Shown here: positions 17,590 through 26,614 of the stretch, piece by piece
How positions within the stretch are numbered: the first letter of the stretch is position 1
How the letters are laid out: the number at the start of each line of letters is the position of its first letter
Assembly (NCBI GenBank): GCA_025361935.1
Contig: JANYJB010000085.1
Location: forward strand, 1-46,981
DNA length: 46,981 nucleotides
Source of the DNA: Verrucomicrobiota bacterium
GTDB lineage: Bacteria > Verrucomicrobiota > Verrucomicrobiia > Opitutales > Opitutaceae
Direction of reading: 5' to 3'
Position numbers and translations under genes: made by a program
The notes under the pieces: generated by a model
Told to the model about the DNA's origin: nothing
Database searches by the model: none
What the model saw: the letters and a program-made list of their open reading frames with translations, nothing else

Positions 17590-18888
17590 ATGACGATTTA
17601 TGATTACGATGTGCTGGTGATTGGTGGCGGTCCCGCCGGGAGCAACGCTGCCTGGCGCACCCGTGGCGCGGGACTGAGCACGCTCGTCGTCGAGAAGGAC
17701 GCCTTTCCCCGTTTTCGCATCGGCGAGTCCCTGTTGCCCCACGGCAACGCCCTCCTCCGCGAAACCGGCGTGTGGCCCAAGATCGAGCGGGCCGGCTTCA
17801 TCGAAAAATACGGCGCCAGTTTCCATCTCTCCAACGGCGCGGCCGACAAGCACGTCGTCTTCTCGCAGGCTCTCGTCCCGGGCCTCGAAAAAACCTATCA
17901 GGTCGAGCGTGCAAAGTTCGACGCGCTCCTCCTCGACCACGCCCGCGAAGCTGGGGCTGAGGTCCACACGCAAACCATCGTCCGCGCCGTGACCGCCGAG
18001 GGCGAAGGCCACCGCGTCGCGCTGGAGACGACGACCGGCGGCACCGAGGTCACCGCCCGCTGGATCATCGACGCCAGCGGGCGGGATCAGTTTTTTCCGA
18101 GCGAAATCAAACGTGCGCTAGAGCCCGCGCGCACTCCCAAACGCATCGCGATTTACAACCACTTCCGCGGCGTGGCACGCGCCGCCGGTCCGGTCGGCGG
18201 AAACACCGTGGTCGTGCGCCTGCCGGACGGCTGGTTCTGGATCATCCCCATCGACGCGGAGCGCACGTCCGTCGGACTCGTCACCACCGTGGAGGCGATG
18301 CGCCAGACCCGTGCCGAACCGGCCGACCTCTTCCGCCAAACCGTCGCCGCTTCTCAGAAATTGAGCGAGCTGATGGCCGGGGCCTCGCCAGTCATGGATT
18401 TCCATGTGACGAGCGACTACAGCTATTTCCGGAAAAATCTGGCCGCTGACAACAGGGTGCTCGCAGGCGACGCGGGCGGTTTTTTCGACCCGATTTTTTC
18501 GTCGGGCGTTTATATGGCGACCTATTCCGCCAAGCTCGCCGCCGAACTCGTCGTGCGCGCCCACCGTGAAAAGCGCGCCATTACTCCCCGCGAAGGCCAC
18601 CGCTACTCCCGGCGCGTCAAAGCCCACGCAGGCGTCTTTCAGAAACTCATCACCGCGTTTTACGACAACGACAGCTTTGCCGTTTTCATGTGCCCGCAGC
18701 CGCCCATGAACCTCAGCCCGGCGATCACCGCCATCGTCGCCGGCCACGCGCGCCTCATCTGGCCGATCCGCTGGCGGTTCTACGTTTTCCTCCTCGTCTG
18801 CCGGTTGCAGCACCGCATCCCGCTGGTGCCGCGCATTGATTTCACCGGCATGGACGCCGTCGCCCCCCAACCCCTCGCCGCCCGATGA
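17590..18888 (+). CDS. FAD-dependent oxidoreductase of the flavin halogenase / geranylgeranyl reductase superfamily (1)
   Basis: 432 residues, first gene of the cluster. FAD-binding motif YDVLVIGGGPAGSNAA (residues 6-21), RFRIGESLLP after it, and GDAGGFFDPIFSSGV for the flavin ribityl region. It carries a Trp-x-Trp-x-Ile-Pro motif (W215-F-W217-I-I219-P220) and Lys73 in EKYGASF, the positions used by flavin-dependent halogenases to guide and hold hypohalous acid. Related oxidoreductases that do not halogenate also have parts of this pattern. Halogenation or oxidative tailoring of the aromatic head group is plausible; xanthomonadins are brominated and some flexirubins chlorinated. The stop overlaps the next start (ATGA). 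Confidence 0.85.
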   Translation: MTIYDYDVLVIGGGPAGSNAAWRTRGAGLSTLVVEKDAFPRFRIGESLLPHGNALLRETGVWPKIERAGFIEKYGASFHLSNGAADKHVVFSQALVPGLEKTYQVERAKFDALLLDHAREAGAEVHTQTIVRAVTAEGEGHRVALETTTGGTEVTARWIIDASGRDQFFPSEIKRALEPARTPKRIAIYNHFRGVARAAGPVGGNTVVVRLPDGWFWIIPIDAERTSVGLVTTVEAMRQTRAEPADLFRQTVAASQKLSELMAGASPVMDFHVTSDYSYFRKNLAADNRVLAGDAGGFFDPIFSSGVYMATYSAKLAAELVVRAHREKRAITPREGHRYSRRVKAHAGVFQKLITAFYDNDSFAVFMCPQPPMNLSPAITAIVAGHARLIWPIRWRFYVFLLVCRLQHRIPLVPRIDFTGMDAVAPQPLAAR

Positions 18889-20477
18889 ACGCCGATCCGG
18901 CCACATCCTCGCCCCCGTGGGATGTCATGATCGTCGGAGGCGCGCTTTCCGGCGCCGCCACCGCCTGCCTGCTCCTGCGCCGCAACCCCAAGCTGCGCAT
19001 CCTCATCCTCGAACGCAGCGGACACTTCAAACGCCGCGTCGGCGAATCCACCGTCGAGATCAGCTCCTATTTCCTCGGCCGCGTGCTCGACCTTACCGAG
19101 CACCTCCAAGAAAAACACCTCGTCAAACAGGGCCTCCGCTTCTGGTTCAAAAACGAGCATACCACCACGCTCGATCAGTGCAGCGAAACCGGCCCCGGCT
19201 ACAACGTCCGCCTGCCCGGCTATCAGGTGGACCGCTCTGTGCTCGACGAGGAAGTCCTCGCCCGCGCCGTCGCCGCCGGCGCCGTGCTCAAGCGTCCTGT
19301 CAACGTGCGCATCCTCGTGCTCGCGGCGGGCGGCCTGCAAACCGTGACGTGGGAAAACACTGACGGCCAAAGCGGCGTCGAGCAGGCGCGCTGGCTGGTG
19401 GACGCCTCCGGCGTGGCCGCACTTCTAGCCCGAAAAAACAACTGGCATACGCCCAACGCCGAGCACCCCATCGCCGCAGTCTGGAGCCGCTGGAGCGGCG
19501 TTAAAAACTGGGACTCCCGCGAGCTCGCCGAAAAATTCCCCGCGTGGGCGGCCCGCACCAAGGCCATTCGCTTCACCGCCACCAACCACCTCGTGGGACG
19601 CGGCTGGTGGGCGTGGTTCATCCCGTTGAAAGGCGGCGATGTGAGCATCGGCGTGGTGTTCGACCAACGCCTCGTCGATCTTCCGGAAGGCGACCGGCTG
19701 GGGCCGCGTTTGCAGGCGATGCTCATGGAGCACCCCGCCGCACGCGAACTCCTCGCCGGCGCCTCGTGGCACCCGGGCGACGTTCATTTCCGCCGTAATC
19801 TCGCCTACCGCTCGACGACGTTTGCGGGCGACGGCTTCGTGCTCGTGGGCGACGCCGCCGGGTTCATCGACCCGTTTTATTCGCCTGGCCTCGACTGGAT
19901 CAGCTACACGACGAGCGCGGCTTCCGCGCTGATTGACGGCTCCCTCCTCGGCAAGCCCAAGGCCCCGCGCATAGCCCGGCATAACCAATTTTTTTCCACC
20001 AGCTACGATCGCTGGTTCCGTGCGATCTACAAGGACAAGTATTTCTACATGGGCGACCACGAGCTCATGACCCTGTCCTTCCGCCTCGATCTCGGCCTCT
20101 ACTATTTCGGTGTAGTGTCTCAGCCCTTCAAGCACGGCCCGGGCGCGCTCGAAACCCCCTCGTTCTCGGGTCCGAGCACCCGTCTGCCCGCCAGCCTGAT
20201 TGCCTTCTACAACCGCCGCCTCGCCGCCATCGCGCACTCCCGCTGGAGACGCGGCACATGGGGCCGCAACAACACCGGCCGCCACTTCGGTTTTCGAAGC
20301 TACGAACTCACCGGTGCGCTCCCCTGGAGACTGCTGGCCGCCGTCGCCGCCTACCTCGCGCTCGAACTCCGCGAAGGCTGGCGCACCTGGCTGCCGTCCG
20401 CCCACCCCGTTAGCTCTGATCTTCCCAACCATGCCCAATCCTTCGCCTCAACCTCCCCCGTCGACGCCCACTCCTAA
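18885..20477 (+). CDS. FAD-dependent oxidoreductase of the flavin halogenase superfamily (2)
   Basis: 530 residues, starting in the ATGA overlap with the previous gene. FAD motif WDVMIVGGALSGAATA (residues 12-27), RRVGESTVEIS, and DAAGFIDPFYSPGLDWIS. It also has the halogenase-type motif W242-A-W244-F-I246-P247 and Lys81 in VKQGLRFWF. The second FAD Gly triad is GGALSG rather than GxGxxG, as in many halogenase relatives. It is about 100 residues longer than its neighbour at the C-terminus, with a helical Arg/Trp-rich extension. The two are homologues rather than a recent duplication (low identity by eye). The 3' end overlaps the ACP gene by 47 bases. Confidence 0.85.
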   Translation: MNADPATSSPPWDVMIVGGALSGAATACLLLRRNPKLRILILERSGHFKRRVGESTVEISSYFLGRVLDLTEHLQEKHLVKQGLRFWFKNEHTTTLDQCSETGPGYNVRLPGYQVDRSVLDEEVLARAVAAGAVLKRPVNVRILVLAAGGLQTVTWENTDGQSGVEQARWLVDASGVAALLARKNNWHTPNAEHPIAAVWSRWSGVKNWDSRELAEKFPAWAARTKAIRFTATNHLVGRGWWAWFIPLKGGDVSIGVVFDQRLVDLPEGDRLGPRLQAMLMEHPAARELLAGASWHPGDVHFRRNLAYRSTTFAGDGFVLVGDAAGFIDPFYSPGLDWISYTTSAASALIDGSLLGKPKAPRIARHNQFFSTSYDRWFRAIYKDKYFYMGDHELMTLSFRLDLGLYYFGVVSQPFKHGPGALETPSFSGPSTRLPASLIAFYNRRLAAIAHSRWRRGTWGRNNTGRHFGFRSYELTGALPWRLLAAVAAYLALELREGWRTWLPSAHPVSSDLPNHAQSFASTSPVDAHS

Positions 20478-20808
20478 TCCCCTCGCGAAGTTCCCCGCGA
20501 CCATCCGGGCCAGCCACGAACGCTTCCTCTCCACGCGCGATGTCGCCGCACTGGACGCCGTCGTGCTCGCAGTCGTCCTCGACCACCAGCCCGCCCACGC
20601 CAAAAAATCCGGCGAGATGATCGCGCCCGACACCGCGCGCCTTATCGCCGACCTCGGCTTCGACTCGCTCGCCCTCGCCGAAATCGTGTTCTTCCTCGAA
20701 GACCTCTACAAGGTCACCATCACCAACGAAGAGCTCATGCGCATAACCACCGTCGGAGAACTCCGCGCCTTCGTCCGCACCAAAGTCGCCGCCACCCGCG
20801 GCGCCTGA
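20431..20808 (+). CDS. Acyl carrier protein (1) with Pro-rich N-terminal extension
   Basis: 125 residues from ATG 20431, inside the 3' end of the upstream flavoprotein gene in another frame. After ~45 extra residues (Pro-rich, then ASHERFLSTRDVAALDAV) comes the carrier fold with the phosphopantetheine site LGFDSLALAEIVFFLED; the Ser carries the prosthetic arm. The length is above the usual 80 residues because of the N-terminal extension. It directly precedes a ketosynthase gene (4 bases), as in aryl polyene clusters with two carrier proteins. The start could be later, but no other Met occurs before the fold. Confidence 0.85.
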   Translation: MPNPSPQPPPSTPTPNPLAKFPATIRASHERFLSTRDVAALDAVVLAVVLDHQPAHAKKSGEMIAPDTARLIADLGFDSLALAEIVFFLEDLYKVTITNEELMRITTVGELRAFVRTKVAATRGA

Positions 20809-20812
20809 CCGT

Positions 20813-22138
20813 TTGCCCCGCGCCCCGCCGCCCGTGTCACGCGAAGCTCTCATCACCGGCCTCGGCTTCATCACCAGCATCGGCAACGACGCGGCCGCCG
20901 TCGTCGCCAGCCTCCGCGAGGGTCGCCACGGCATGGTGCCCTGGGACTACTGCGGCAACACCGCCGTCCCCATAAAAGTCGCCGCGCCCGTCCGCGACTT
21001 CGCGGTCGATTCGCCGAGCTGGCGCGACTGGACCTGGCCCGCCCGCTACTCCATCCCCCGCGAAACCCTGCGCGGACTCGCGCCCCACGGCGTTTACGCG
21101 TTTTGCGCGCTGGAACAGGCGCTCGCCGACGCCGGCCTCGCCCGCACCGATCTCACCGACGGCGGCACCGGGCTTTTCTGCGCCTCCGCCGGCTCCGCGT
21201 TCATGCTTCACCATCACCTCGCGCAGGCCCGCGCGAGCAACTACGAACGTGGCAACCCCATGGGCGTCGTCTCATCCATCGCCGGCACGCTCAATTTCAA
21301 CCTCGCCGCACACTACGGCATCACCGGTGCTGTCACCGGCTTCGTCTCCGCCTGCGCCTCGTCGAGCCACGCCCTCGGCTACGCCATGGATGAGATCCGC
21401 CTCGGCCGCCAGACGCGCATGATCGTGGTCGGCGCCGAGGAACTCAACGCCGACACCCTTCTTCCTTTCGCGCCGATGCGCGCTCTCTCGACGAACATCA
21501 ATCCCGCGACCGCTTCGCGACCATTCGACACCGCGCGCGACGGCTTTGTCGGCACCGGCGGCGCTGCCGTCATCATCGTCGAGGAAGCCTCGCTCGCCCG
21601 CAAACGCGGTGCGCGCGCCTACGCCGAACTCATCGGCTGGGGCCAGGCCTCCGACGGCCACAGCGTGGCCACCTCCCACCCCGACGGCGCCGGTCTGCAC
21701 GAAGCCATGCGCCGCGCCCTCCGCGACGCTGGCGTCACCCCGGCGCAGATCGACTACGTCAGCGCCCACGCCACCTCCACCCCCATCGGCGACCGCGCCG
21801 AGGCCCTCGCGTTGCGCGCCGTTTTCACCGCCACCGACGCGCATCCCGCCGTCAGTGGCACGAAGGGCCTCACCGGCCACGGCCTCTCGATGGCCGGCGC
21901 GATGGAAGCGGGCTTCTGCGCACTCGCCCTCCGCGACGGTTTCACCCCCGGCAATGCCCACTTGGTCAACGCGGACCCGGCCTGCGAAGGGTTGAACCTC
22001 CCCCGCGAAAGTCTGTCTGCCCGTCCCGCCCTCATTCTCAACAACAGCAGCGGCTTTGGCGGCAGCAACGTCTGCCATGTGTTGCGTCGAGCCGCCGTTA
22101 AAAAATCTTCTTCTCGGCCCAATTTGCACCATGCCTGA
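20813..22138 (+). CDS. Beta-ketoacyl-ACP synthase, FabF-like (1)
   Basis: About 441 residues from TTG 20813, four bases after the ACP stop; GTG 20834 is an alternative start and no ATG is available. The fold begins REALITGLGFITSIGN. The catalytic triad is complete: Cys in TGFVSACASSSHALGY, His in YVSAHATSTPIGDRAEA, and Lys/His in GTKGLTGHGLSMAGA. It condenses malonyl-ACP with the growing chain. The 3' end overlaps the second ACP start by eight bases (ATGCCTGA). Confidence 0.9.
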   Translation: MPRAPPPVSREALITGLGFITSIGNDAAAVVASLREGRHGMVPWDYCGNTAVPIKVAAPVRDFAVDSPSWRDWTWPARYSIPRETLRGLAPHGVYAFCALEQALADAGLARTDLTDGGTGLFCASAGSAFMLHHHLAQARASNYERGNPMGVVSSIAGTLNFNLAAHYGITGAVTGFVSACASSSHALGYAMDEIRLGRQTRMIVVGAEELNADTLLPFAPMRALSTNINPATASRPFDTARDGFVGTGGAAVIIVEEASLARKRGARAYAELIGWGQASDGHSVATSHPDGAGLHEAMRRALRDAGVTPAQIDYVSAHATSTPIGDRAEALALRAVFTATDAHPAVSGTKGLTGHGLSMAGAMEAGFCALALRDGFTPGNAHLVNADPACEGLNLPRESLSARPALILNNSSGFGGSNVCHVLRRAAVKKSSSRPNLHHA

Positions 22139-22406
22139 TCCGCTCATAGCCCAACTCAAAGTCCTCGTCGTCGAAACCCTCCGTCTCGAAGACGTGACCC
22201 CGGCGGAAATCCCCGACGACGAGCCTCTCATCGGCGGCGGCCTGAGCCTCGACTCCATCGACGCCCTCGAACTCGTCGTGCGCCTGGAAAAAGAATTCGG
22301 CATCAAGATCGCCAGCAGCGAGGAATCTCGCACCGCCCTCGCCAGCATCAAGACCCTCGCCGCCTTCATCCGCGAACGCGCCGATCCATCCCGCCTGCCC
22401 TCCTGA
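22131..22406 (+). CDS. Acyl carrier protein (2)
   Basis: 91 residues. Start ATG 22131 overlaps the ketosynthase stop. Phosphopantetheine site GGGLSLDSIDALELVVRLEK; the Ser in LDSID is the attachment residue and EKEFGIKI the typical following helix. Standard length. Aryl polyene systems use two carrier proteins, one for loading or starter and one for extension; which is which cannot be decided here. Confidence 0.9.
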   Translation: MPDPLIAQLKVLVVETLRLEDVTPAEIPDDEPLIGGGLSLDSIDALELVVRLEKEFGIKIASSEESRTALASIKTLAAFIRERADPSRLPS

Positions 22407-22437
22407 ACGCCATCCCGCGTCGGCCGATCCCCACGCC

Positions 22438-23547
22438 ATGAGCGCACCCCTCCCGTCCATCCGCCTCGCCGCCTGCGGCGGACTCACCGCTTTTGGCGAT
22501 GAATCCGCCACGCTCTCCGCGTTGCTTGAAGGACGTAGCGCACTCGCCGCCATGCCCGTGCTGGGTCGCGAAGGTGGCGACCCCGTGGCCCTCGCCCTCT
22601 GCGCAGGGCGCAGCTACGACGAAACCTCCCCGCCCAACTGGCTCCCCTGGGCGCGCCAACTCGCCTCCCGCATCCCCGGCGAAGGCTGGGGTTCTCCCCG
22701 CCGCCCGGTCTTCGTCACGAGCAGCAATTTCGGCGTAGGCAGCCTCTACGCGTTTCGCCGCACCGGCGACGTCTCGCATCTCGCCTACGGCACGCCCGCC
22801 ACTTGTGTTGACTGGCTCGCCGCCCAACTCGGCTGGGGTCCGAACATCACCACGTTTTCCCATGCCTGCGTCTCCGCGCACCTCGGGCTGCTGCAAGCCT
22901 CGCGTGTCCTCGCCGCCGGCCTCGCCGATGAAGCGCTCGTCTTCTCCTTCGATTTCCTCAGTCCGTTCGTCGCGGGCGGTTTTCACGCGCTCAAAATCCT
23001 CAACGCCGAGTTGCCCGCGCCCTATCAGGACCGCCCCACCGGCTCCATCGGCCTCGGTGACGGCGCCGCCTTCGCCGTGCTCACGCGCGACCGCGGCGAC
23101 TTCGTTCTCGCCGCCCAAAGCCTGCACAACGAGATGCACCACTTCACCGCCAACCGCGCCGACGGCGCCGGCTTCGAAGCGTGCCTCGCCCCGCTCCTCG
23201 CCGCGACCGGCGGACGCCGCCTCTGGCTCAAAGGCCACGGCACCGGCACCCTCGAAGCCGGCCGGCTCGAAGCCTCCACCCTCGCCCGCCATTTCCCCGG
23301 CGCGCCGCTCGTCTCCTGGAAAGGCAGCCTCGGCCACACGCTCGGCAGTTGCGGACTCGTGGAACTCTCGCTCGCCCTCGCTGCCATCCGCGCCGGTCGC
23401 GCGCCGGGCACGGTCGGCGGCACCGCGCCCGGCTTCACGCCCGAGGTCGCGTTCGCGCCCTTCGACCTCTCCGCCTTCGACAGCGTCCTCTGCACCAGCA
23501 ACGCCTTCGGGGGCGCCCACGCCGCCCTCCTCCTCTCCCATGCTTGA
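22438..23547 (+). CDS. Beta-ketoacyl-ACP synthase-like protein (2)
   Basis: 369 residues, shorter than FabF-type enzymes (about 410). It keeps Cys in FSHACVSAHLGLLQASRVLA, His in WLKGHGTGTLEAGRLEA and Lys/His in SWKGSLGHTLGSCGLVE, so it looks catalytically competent rather than a chain-length factor. The N-terminus is reduced. It starts 31 bases after ACP2 and overlaps the next gene by eight bases (ATGCTTGA). It is likely the partner ketosynthase of the cluster. Confidence 0.85.
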   Translation: MSAPLPSIRLAACGGLTAFGDESATLSALLEGRSALAAMPVLGREGGDPVALALCAGRSYDETSPPNWLPWARQLASRIPGEGWGSPRRPVFVTSSNFGVGSLYAFRRTGDVSHLAYGTPATCVDWLAAQLGWGPNITTFSHACVSAHLGLLQASRVLAAGLADEALVFSFDFLSPFVAGGFHALKILNAELPAPYQDRPTGSIGLGDGAAFAVLTRDRGDFVLAAQSLHNEMHHFTANRADGAGFEACLAPLLAATGGRRLWLKGHGTGTLEAGRLEASTLARHFPGAPLVSWKGSLGHTLGSCGLVELSLALAAIRAGRAPGTVGGTAPGFTPEVAFAPFDLSAFDSVLCTSNAFGGAHAALLLSHA

Positions 23548-24196
23548 ACGCTGGATCACCGCCCTGCACACCGAAGACGCCGGCACCGAGGAAACGTCCG
23601 CCACCCGCGAGCGTTTGAAAGAACGTTTTCCGCGCGGCGCGACCCGCCGCATGACCCAGCTCGGCATGCTCCTCGGCGTCACGCTGGAACCGCTTGGTCT
23701 CAACGAAGACGACACCGTGGTTTACGCCTCCGGCTACGCCGAGACCCGCGCGCTTGAAGGCTACCTCGACAGCTTTCCCTCTGCGAGCCCCACGCTGTTC
23801 CAAACCTCGATTCACCCGAGCGCCGTCCAACAGGCGCTGATTCTCCGCCAGCAGCCCGTGCGTCAGTTTTTTCCCATGACCGGCCGCGCGTGCCTACCCG
23901 CCCAAGCCCTCCAGGTCGCCCTGCTTGCCGAAACCCCTCGCGCCATCCTTTGCGGCGGCGAGGAACGCGGCACCTGGCTCCTCGAAAAAGGCACCGCCAG
24001 CGACCGCTCATTCGCCTTCGCGCTCGCCCTCTCCACCTCGCCGGCGAGCGCCGTCGGTCGTCTCACGCTCTCGTCTTCCGAGATCAACGCATCCGCCAGC
24101 CTCACGTTGCCCGCTTTCTTCGATCTCCTCCACGCCCGCCAGCCCTTCGACGCGCCGATTTCCCCTTCGCGGCGACTCACCCTCACGTGGTCATGA
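23540..24196 (+). CDS. Short ketosynthase N-terminal-like protein (Ketoacyl-synt_2 / chain length factor type)
   Basis: 218 residues from ATG 23540 (the frame is open far upstream but that overlaps the previous gene). RRMTQLGMLLGVTLEPLGL, VVYASGYAETRALEGYLDSF, then SPTLFQTSIHPSAVQQALIL resemble the PF13723 proteins of aryl polyene clusters, where a half-length ketosynthase pairs with a full one. No active-site Cys is evident in the expected place. The role is therefore probably structural or chain-length control. Assignment is by pattern, without alignment. It overlaps the next gene by ATGA. Confidence 0.7.
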   Translation: MLERWITALHTEDAGTEETSATRERLKERFPRGATRRMTQLGMLLGVTLEPLGLNEDDTVVYASGYAETRALEGYLDSFPSASPTLFQTSIHPSAVQQALILRQQPVRQFFPMTGRACLPAQALQVALLAETPRAILCGGEERGTWLLEKGTASDRSFAFALALSTSPASAVGRLTLSSSEINASASLTLPAFFDLLHARQPFDAPISPSRRLTLTWS

Positions 24197-25107
24197 CACC
24201 GCCTGAAACCGCGCCCTCCACTCCTCCGCGCAACCCCGGCCCGAGCTGGGGTTATCGTTTCATGCGTCTCTGCGACCGCATCGTGCCCGAGCCGCTTTTT
24301 CGTCCCGCCCGCGCCGTCGGCACGTGGATCGCGCTGCTCAATATGCCCGTCCAACGCCGCCACTCGCGCGACTACCTGCGCATCGTGTTCCGCCGCGAAC
24401 CCACGCACCGCGAAATCTTCCGCCATTTTTTCGCCTTTGAGGAAGTTCTCATGCTCAAGCTCCGCGTCGCCAACGGCCGCCCCCATCGCGGACGCCTCGC
24501 CGACGGCGCCCCGGATTTTCACCGCTTTCTCGACTCCGCCAAACCCGCCCTCCTCGGCACGTTTCACGTCGGCCACTCCGACTTGATCGGCTTCATCCTC
24601 GGCGGACAGGAAAAACGCCGCGTCTCGATGATCCGGCAGCGCGTCGCCAACTCCCACGACACCGAAAAGCTCGGCCAGCTTTTCTCGCAATGGGTTTCCT
24701 TTATCTGGGTCAACGAAGGCGAAAGCCTCCTCTTCGCGCTCAAGGAAGCCGTCTCCGCCGGCGACTCCATCGCCCTCAAATGCGACCGCCTCGAATTCAG
24801 CGCCAAGACCGAAGCCTTCGATTTTCTCGGCGCGCGCCGCGCGTTCCCCTTCACCATTTACCACCTCGCGCTGATCTTCGATTTACCCGTCCTCCTCACC
24901 GTCGCCGTGCCCGGCGCGCCCGGCGAATCCATCGTCCACAGCGCTCCGCGCTGGACGCCCGACGCCTCGCTAGCCCGCGCCCAGAACATTGTGCGCGCCC
25001 GCGCACATTTCCAAGGCTTCCTCCGACAAGTCGAGACGCTCCTGCGCGCCGAGCCGTATTGGTGGTTCAATTTTCTCCCGCTCAACCCCGAGGTCTCCGC
25101 CGCATGA
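24193..25107 (+). CDS. LpxL/HtrB-type lipid acyltransferase
   Basis: 304 residues, start ATG 24193 in the ATGA overlap. HX4D catalytic motif in GTFHVGHSDLIGF; WVSFIWVNEGESLLFALKEA and SIALKCDRLE follow, matching the lauroyl/myristoyl acyltransferase-like proteins of aryl polyene clusters. It probably transfers the ACP-bound polyene to a lipid or glycolipid acceptor at the inner membrane. N-terminal amphipathic region rather than a clear membrane span. It overlaps the following acyltransferase by ATGA. Confidence 0.85.
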   Translation: MTPPETAPSTPPRNPGPSWGYRFMRLCDRIVPEPLFRPARAVGTWIALLNMPVQRRHSRDYLRIVFRREPTHREIFRHFFAFEEVLMLKLRVANGRPHRGRLADGAPDFHRFLDSAKPALLGTFHVGHSDLIGFILGGQEKRRVSMIRQRVANSHDTEKLGQLFSQWVSFIWVNEGESLLFALKEAVSAGDSIALKCDRLEFSAKTEAFDFLGARRAFPFTIYHLALIFDLPVLLTVAVPGAPGESIVHSAPRWTPDASLARAQNIVRARAHFQGFLRQVETLLRAEPYWWFNFLPLNPEVSAA

Positions 25108-25847
25108 AAACACTGCGCGCACTCTGGCTTCCCTTCGCCTATTATTTATCGTGGGCCCTGTTCGGACTCGGCGGACTCACCCTCAACCTCGCCTGCGTCC
25201 CGTTGCTGCTCGCGCCCGACCGCGAACGCTTCGGCCCGCAGGCGCGCCGCGGCACGCGCTGGATGTTCGACCTCTGGCTCCGCTGGATGCACGCCTCGGG
25301 CATCGTGCGCGTCACCTGGCGAGGCTTCGACCGCCCGTTGCCCACCGGCGTCGTGTATGCGGCCAACCATCCCACGCTCGTGGACGCCCCCTTCCTCCTC
25401 GCCCGCCTGCCCGACGCCGTGTGCATCTTTAAGCCCGCCCTCCTCCGCCACCCGCTCATCGCGCCCGCCGCGATCATGTCCGGCTACGTCTCCGGCGACC
25501 AAGGCGTGGACCTCATCCGCAACGCCGCCGCCCGCGTCGCCGCCGGCCAGTCCCTCCTCATCTTTCCCGAAGGCACCCGCACCACGCCCGCCGCCGTGCT
25601 CAATCCGCTCAAACCCGGTTTCGCCCTCATCGCCCACCGCGCCCGGGCCGCCGTGCAAATCATCGAGATCCGCTCCGGTCCGCTCATGGCTCGCAAAGGC
25701 CACGCCTGGTGGCGCCTCCCGCCCGTCCCCGGCTGGTTCGAGTTCACTCTCGGCGAACATATCCCCGCCGACCTTCTCGGCTCGCCCACCGCGCTCACCG
25801 AACGCCTCGCCGCCCACTTCCACGCCACGCTCCCTCCCGTCGCATGA
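25104..25847 (+). CDS. PlsC-type 1-acyl-glycerol-3-phosphate acyltransferase-like protein
   Basis: 247 residues, start in the ATGA overlap. An N-terminal hydrophobic segment (FAYYLSWALFGLGGLTLNLA) is followed by the acyltransferase motifs NHPTLVDAPF (HX4D), IFKPALLRHP and FPEGTRTTPA. Likely builds the lipid anchor of the pigment, using an acyl donor on ACP or CoA. Together with the LpxL-type gene upstream and glycosyltransferase downstream it forms a lipid-assembly trio. Confidence 0.85.
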   Translation: MKTLRALWLPFAYYLSWALFGLGGLTLNLACVPLLLAPDRERFGPQARRGTRWMFDLWLRWMHASGIVRVTWRGFDRPLPTGVVYAANHPTLVDAPFLLARLPDAVCIFKPALLRHPLIAPAAIMSGYVSGDQGVDLIRNAAARVAAGQSLLIFPEGTRTTPAAVLNPLKPGFALIAHRARAAVQIIEIRSGPLMARKGHAWWRLPPVPGWFEFTLGEHIPADLLGSPTALTERLAAHFHATLPPVA

Positions 25848-26614
25848 CGCCCTCCTCCACCCACCTCGTGCTTATCCCAAGCTACAACACCGGCGCACGA
25901 CTCCTGCCCACGGTCGAGGAAGCCCTTCGTCATTGGCAACCCGTCTGGATAGTGATCGACGGCAGCACCGACGGCAGCGAAAAAAATCTCGCCGCCCTCG
26001 CCGCCCGCGAGCCTCAACTCCGCATCATCCGCCGCCCGAGCAACGGCGGCAAAGGCGCCGCCGTCCTCACCGGCACCGAAGCCGCCCTCGCCGCCGGCTT
26101 CACCCACCTCCTCGTGATGGACTCGGACGGCCAACACCCCGTCACGCGCGTCTCCTCCTTCATGGCCGCCTCGCAAAACTCGCCCGCCGCCCTCGTCCTC
26201 GGCCTGCCGGTCTTCGGGCTCGAGGTTCCCCTCGAGCGCCTGCACGGACGCAAACTCAGCGTCGGCCTCGTCCACTTTGAAACCTTCAGCGACACGCTCA
26301 TCGGCGACCCTCTCTTCGGCTTCCGCGTCTATCCCGCCGAGCTTCTCCGCCGCGCCCTCTCGCAAACCCGCGCCGCCCGCGGCTTCGACTTCGACCCCGA
26401 GATCGTCGTGCGCATGGTCTGGGCCGGCGTGCCCACGCTCAACATCCCTGCGCCCTGCCGTTATCTCTCCAAAGCCGACGGCGGCGTCTCCCATTTCCAC
26501 TACCTCCGCGACAACGTCAAAATGGTCTGGCTGCATACCCGCCTCATCACGCAACTGTTACTTTGGCGCTGGCCCGCTGTCCGTCGTTTAAACAAACGCC
26601 CACGCCATGATTAA
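25844..26614 (+). CDS. Family 2 glycosyltransferase
   Basis: 256 residues, start in an ATGA overlap. GT-A fold: LVLIPSYNTGARLLPTVEEAL, IDGSTDGSEKNL, RPSNGGKGAAVLTG and the metal/nucleotide-binding MDSDGQH. No membrane span apart from a weak C-terminal hydrophobic patch. It resembles dolichyl-phosphate mannosyltransferase-like enzymes and probably adds a sugar during assembly of the pigment lipid. It overlaps the next gene by eight bases. Confidence 0.88.
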   Translation: MTPSSTHLVLIPSYNTGARLLPTVEEALRHWQPVWIVIDGSTDGSEKNLAALAAREPQLRIIRRPSNGGKGAAVLTGTEAALAAGFTHLLVMDSDGQHPVTRVSSFMAASQNSPAALVLGLPVFGLEVPLERLHGRKLSVGLVHFETFSDTLIGDPLFGFRVYPAELLRRALSQTRAARGFDFDPEIVVRMVWAGVPTLNIPAPCRYLSKADGGVSHFHYLRDNVKMVWLHTRLITQLLLWRWPAVRRLNKRPRHD

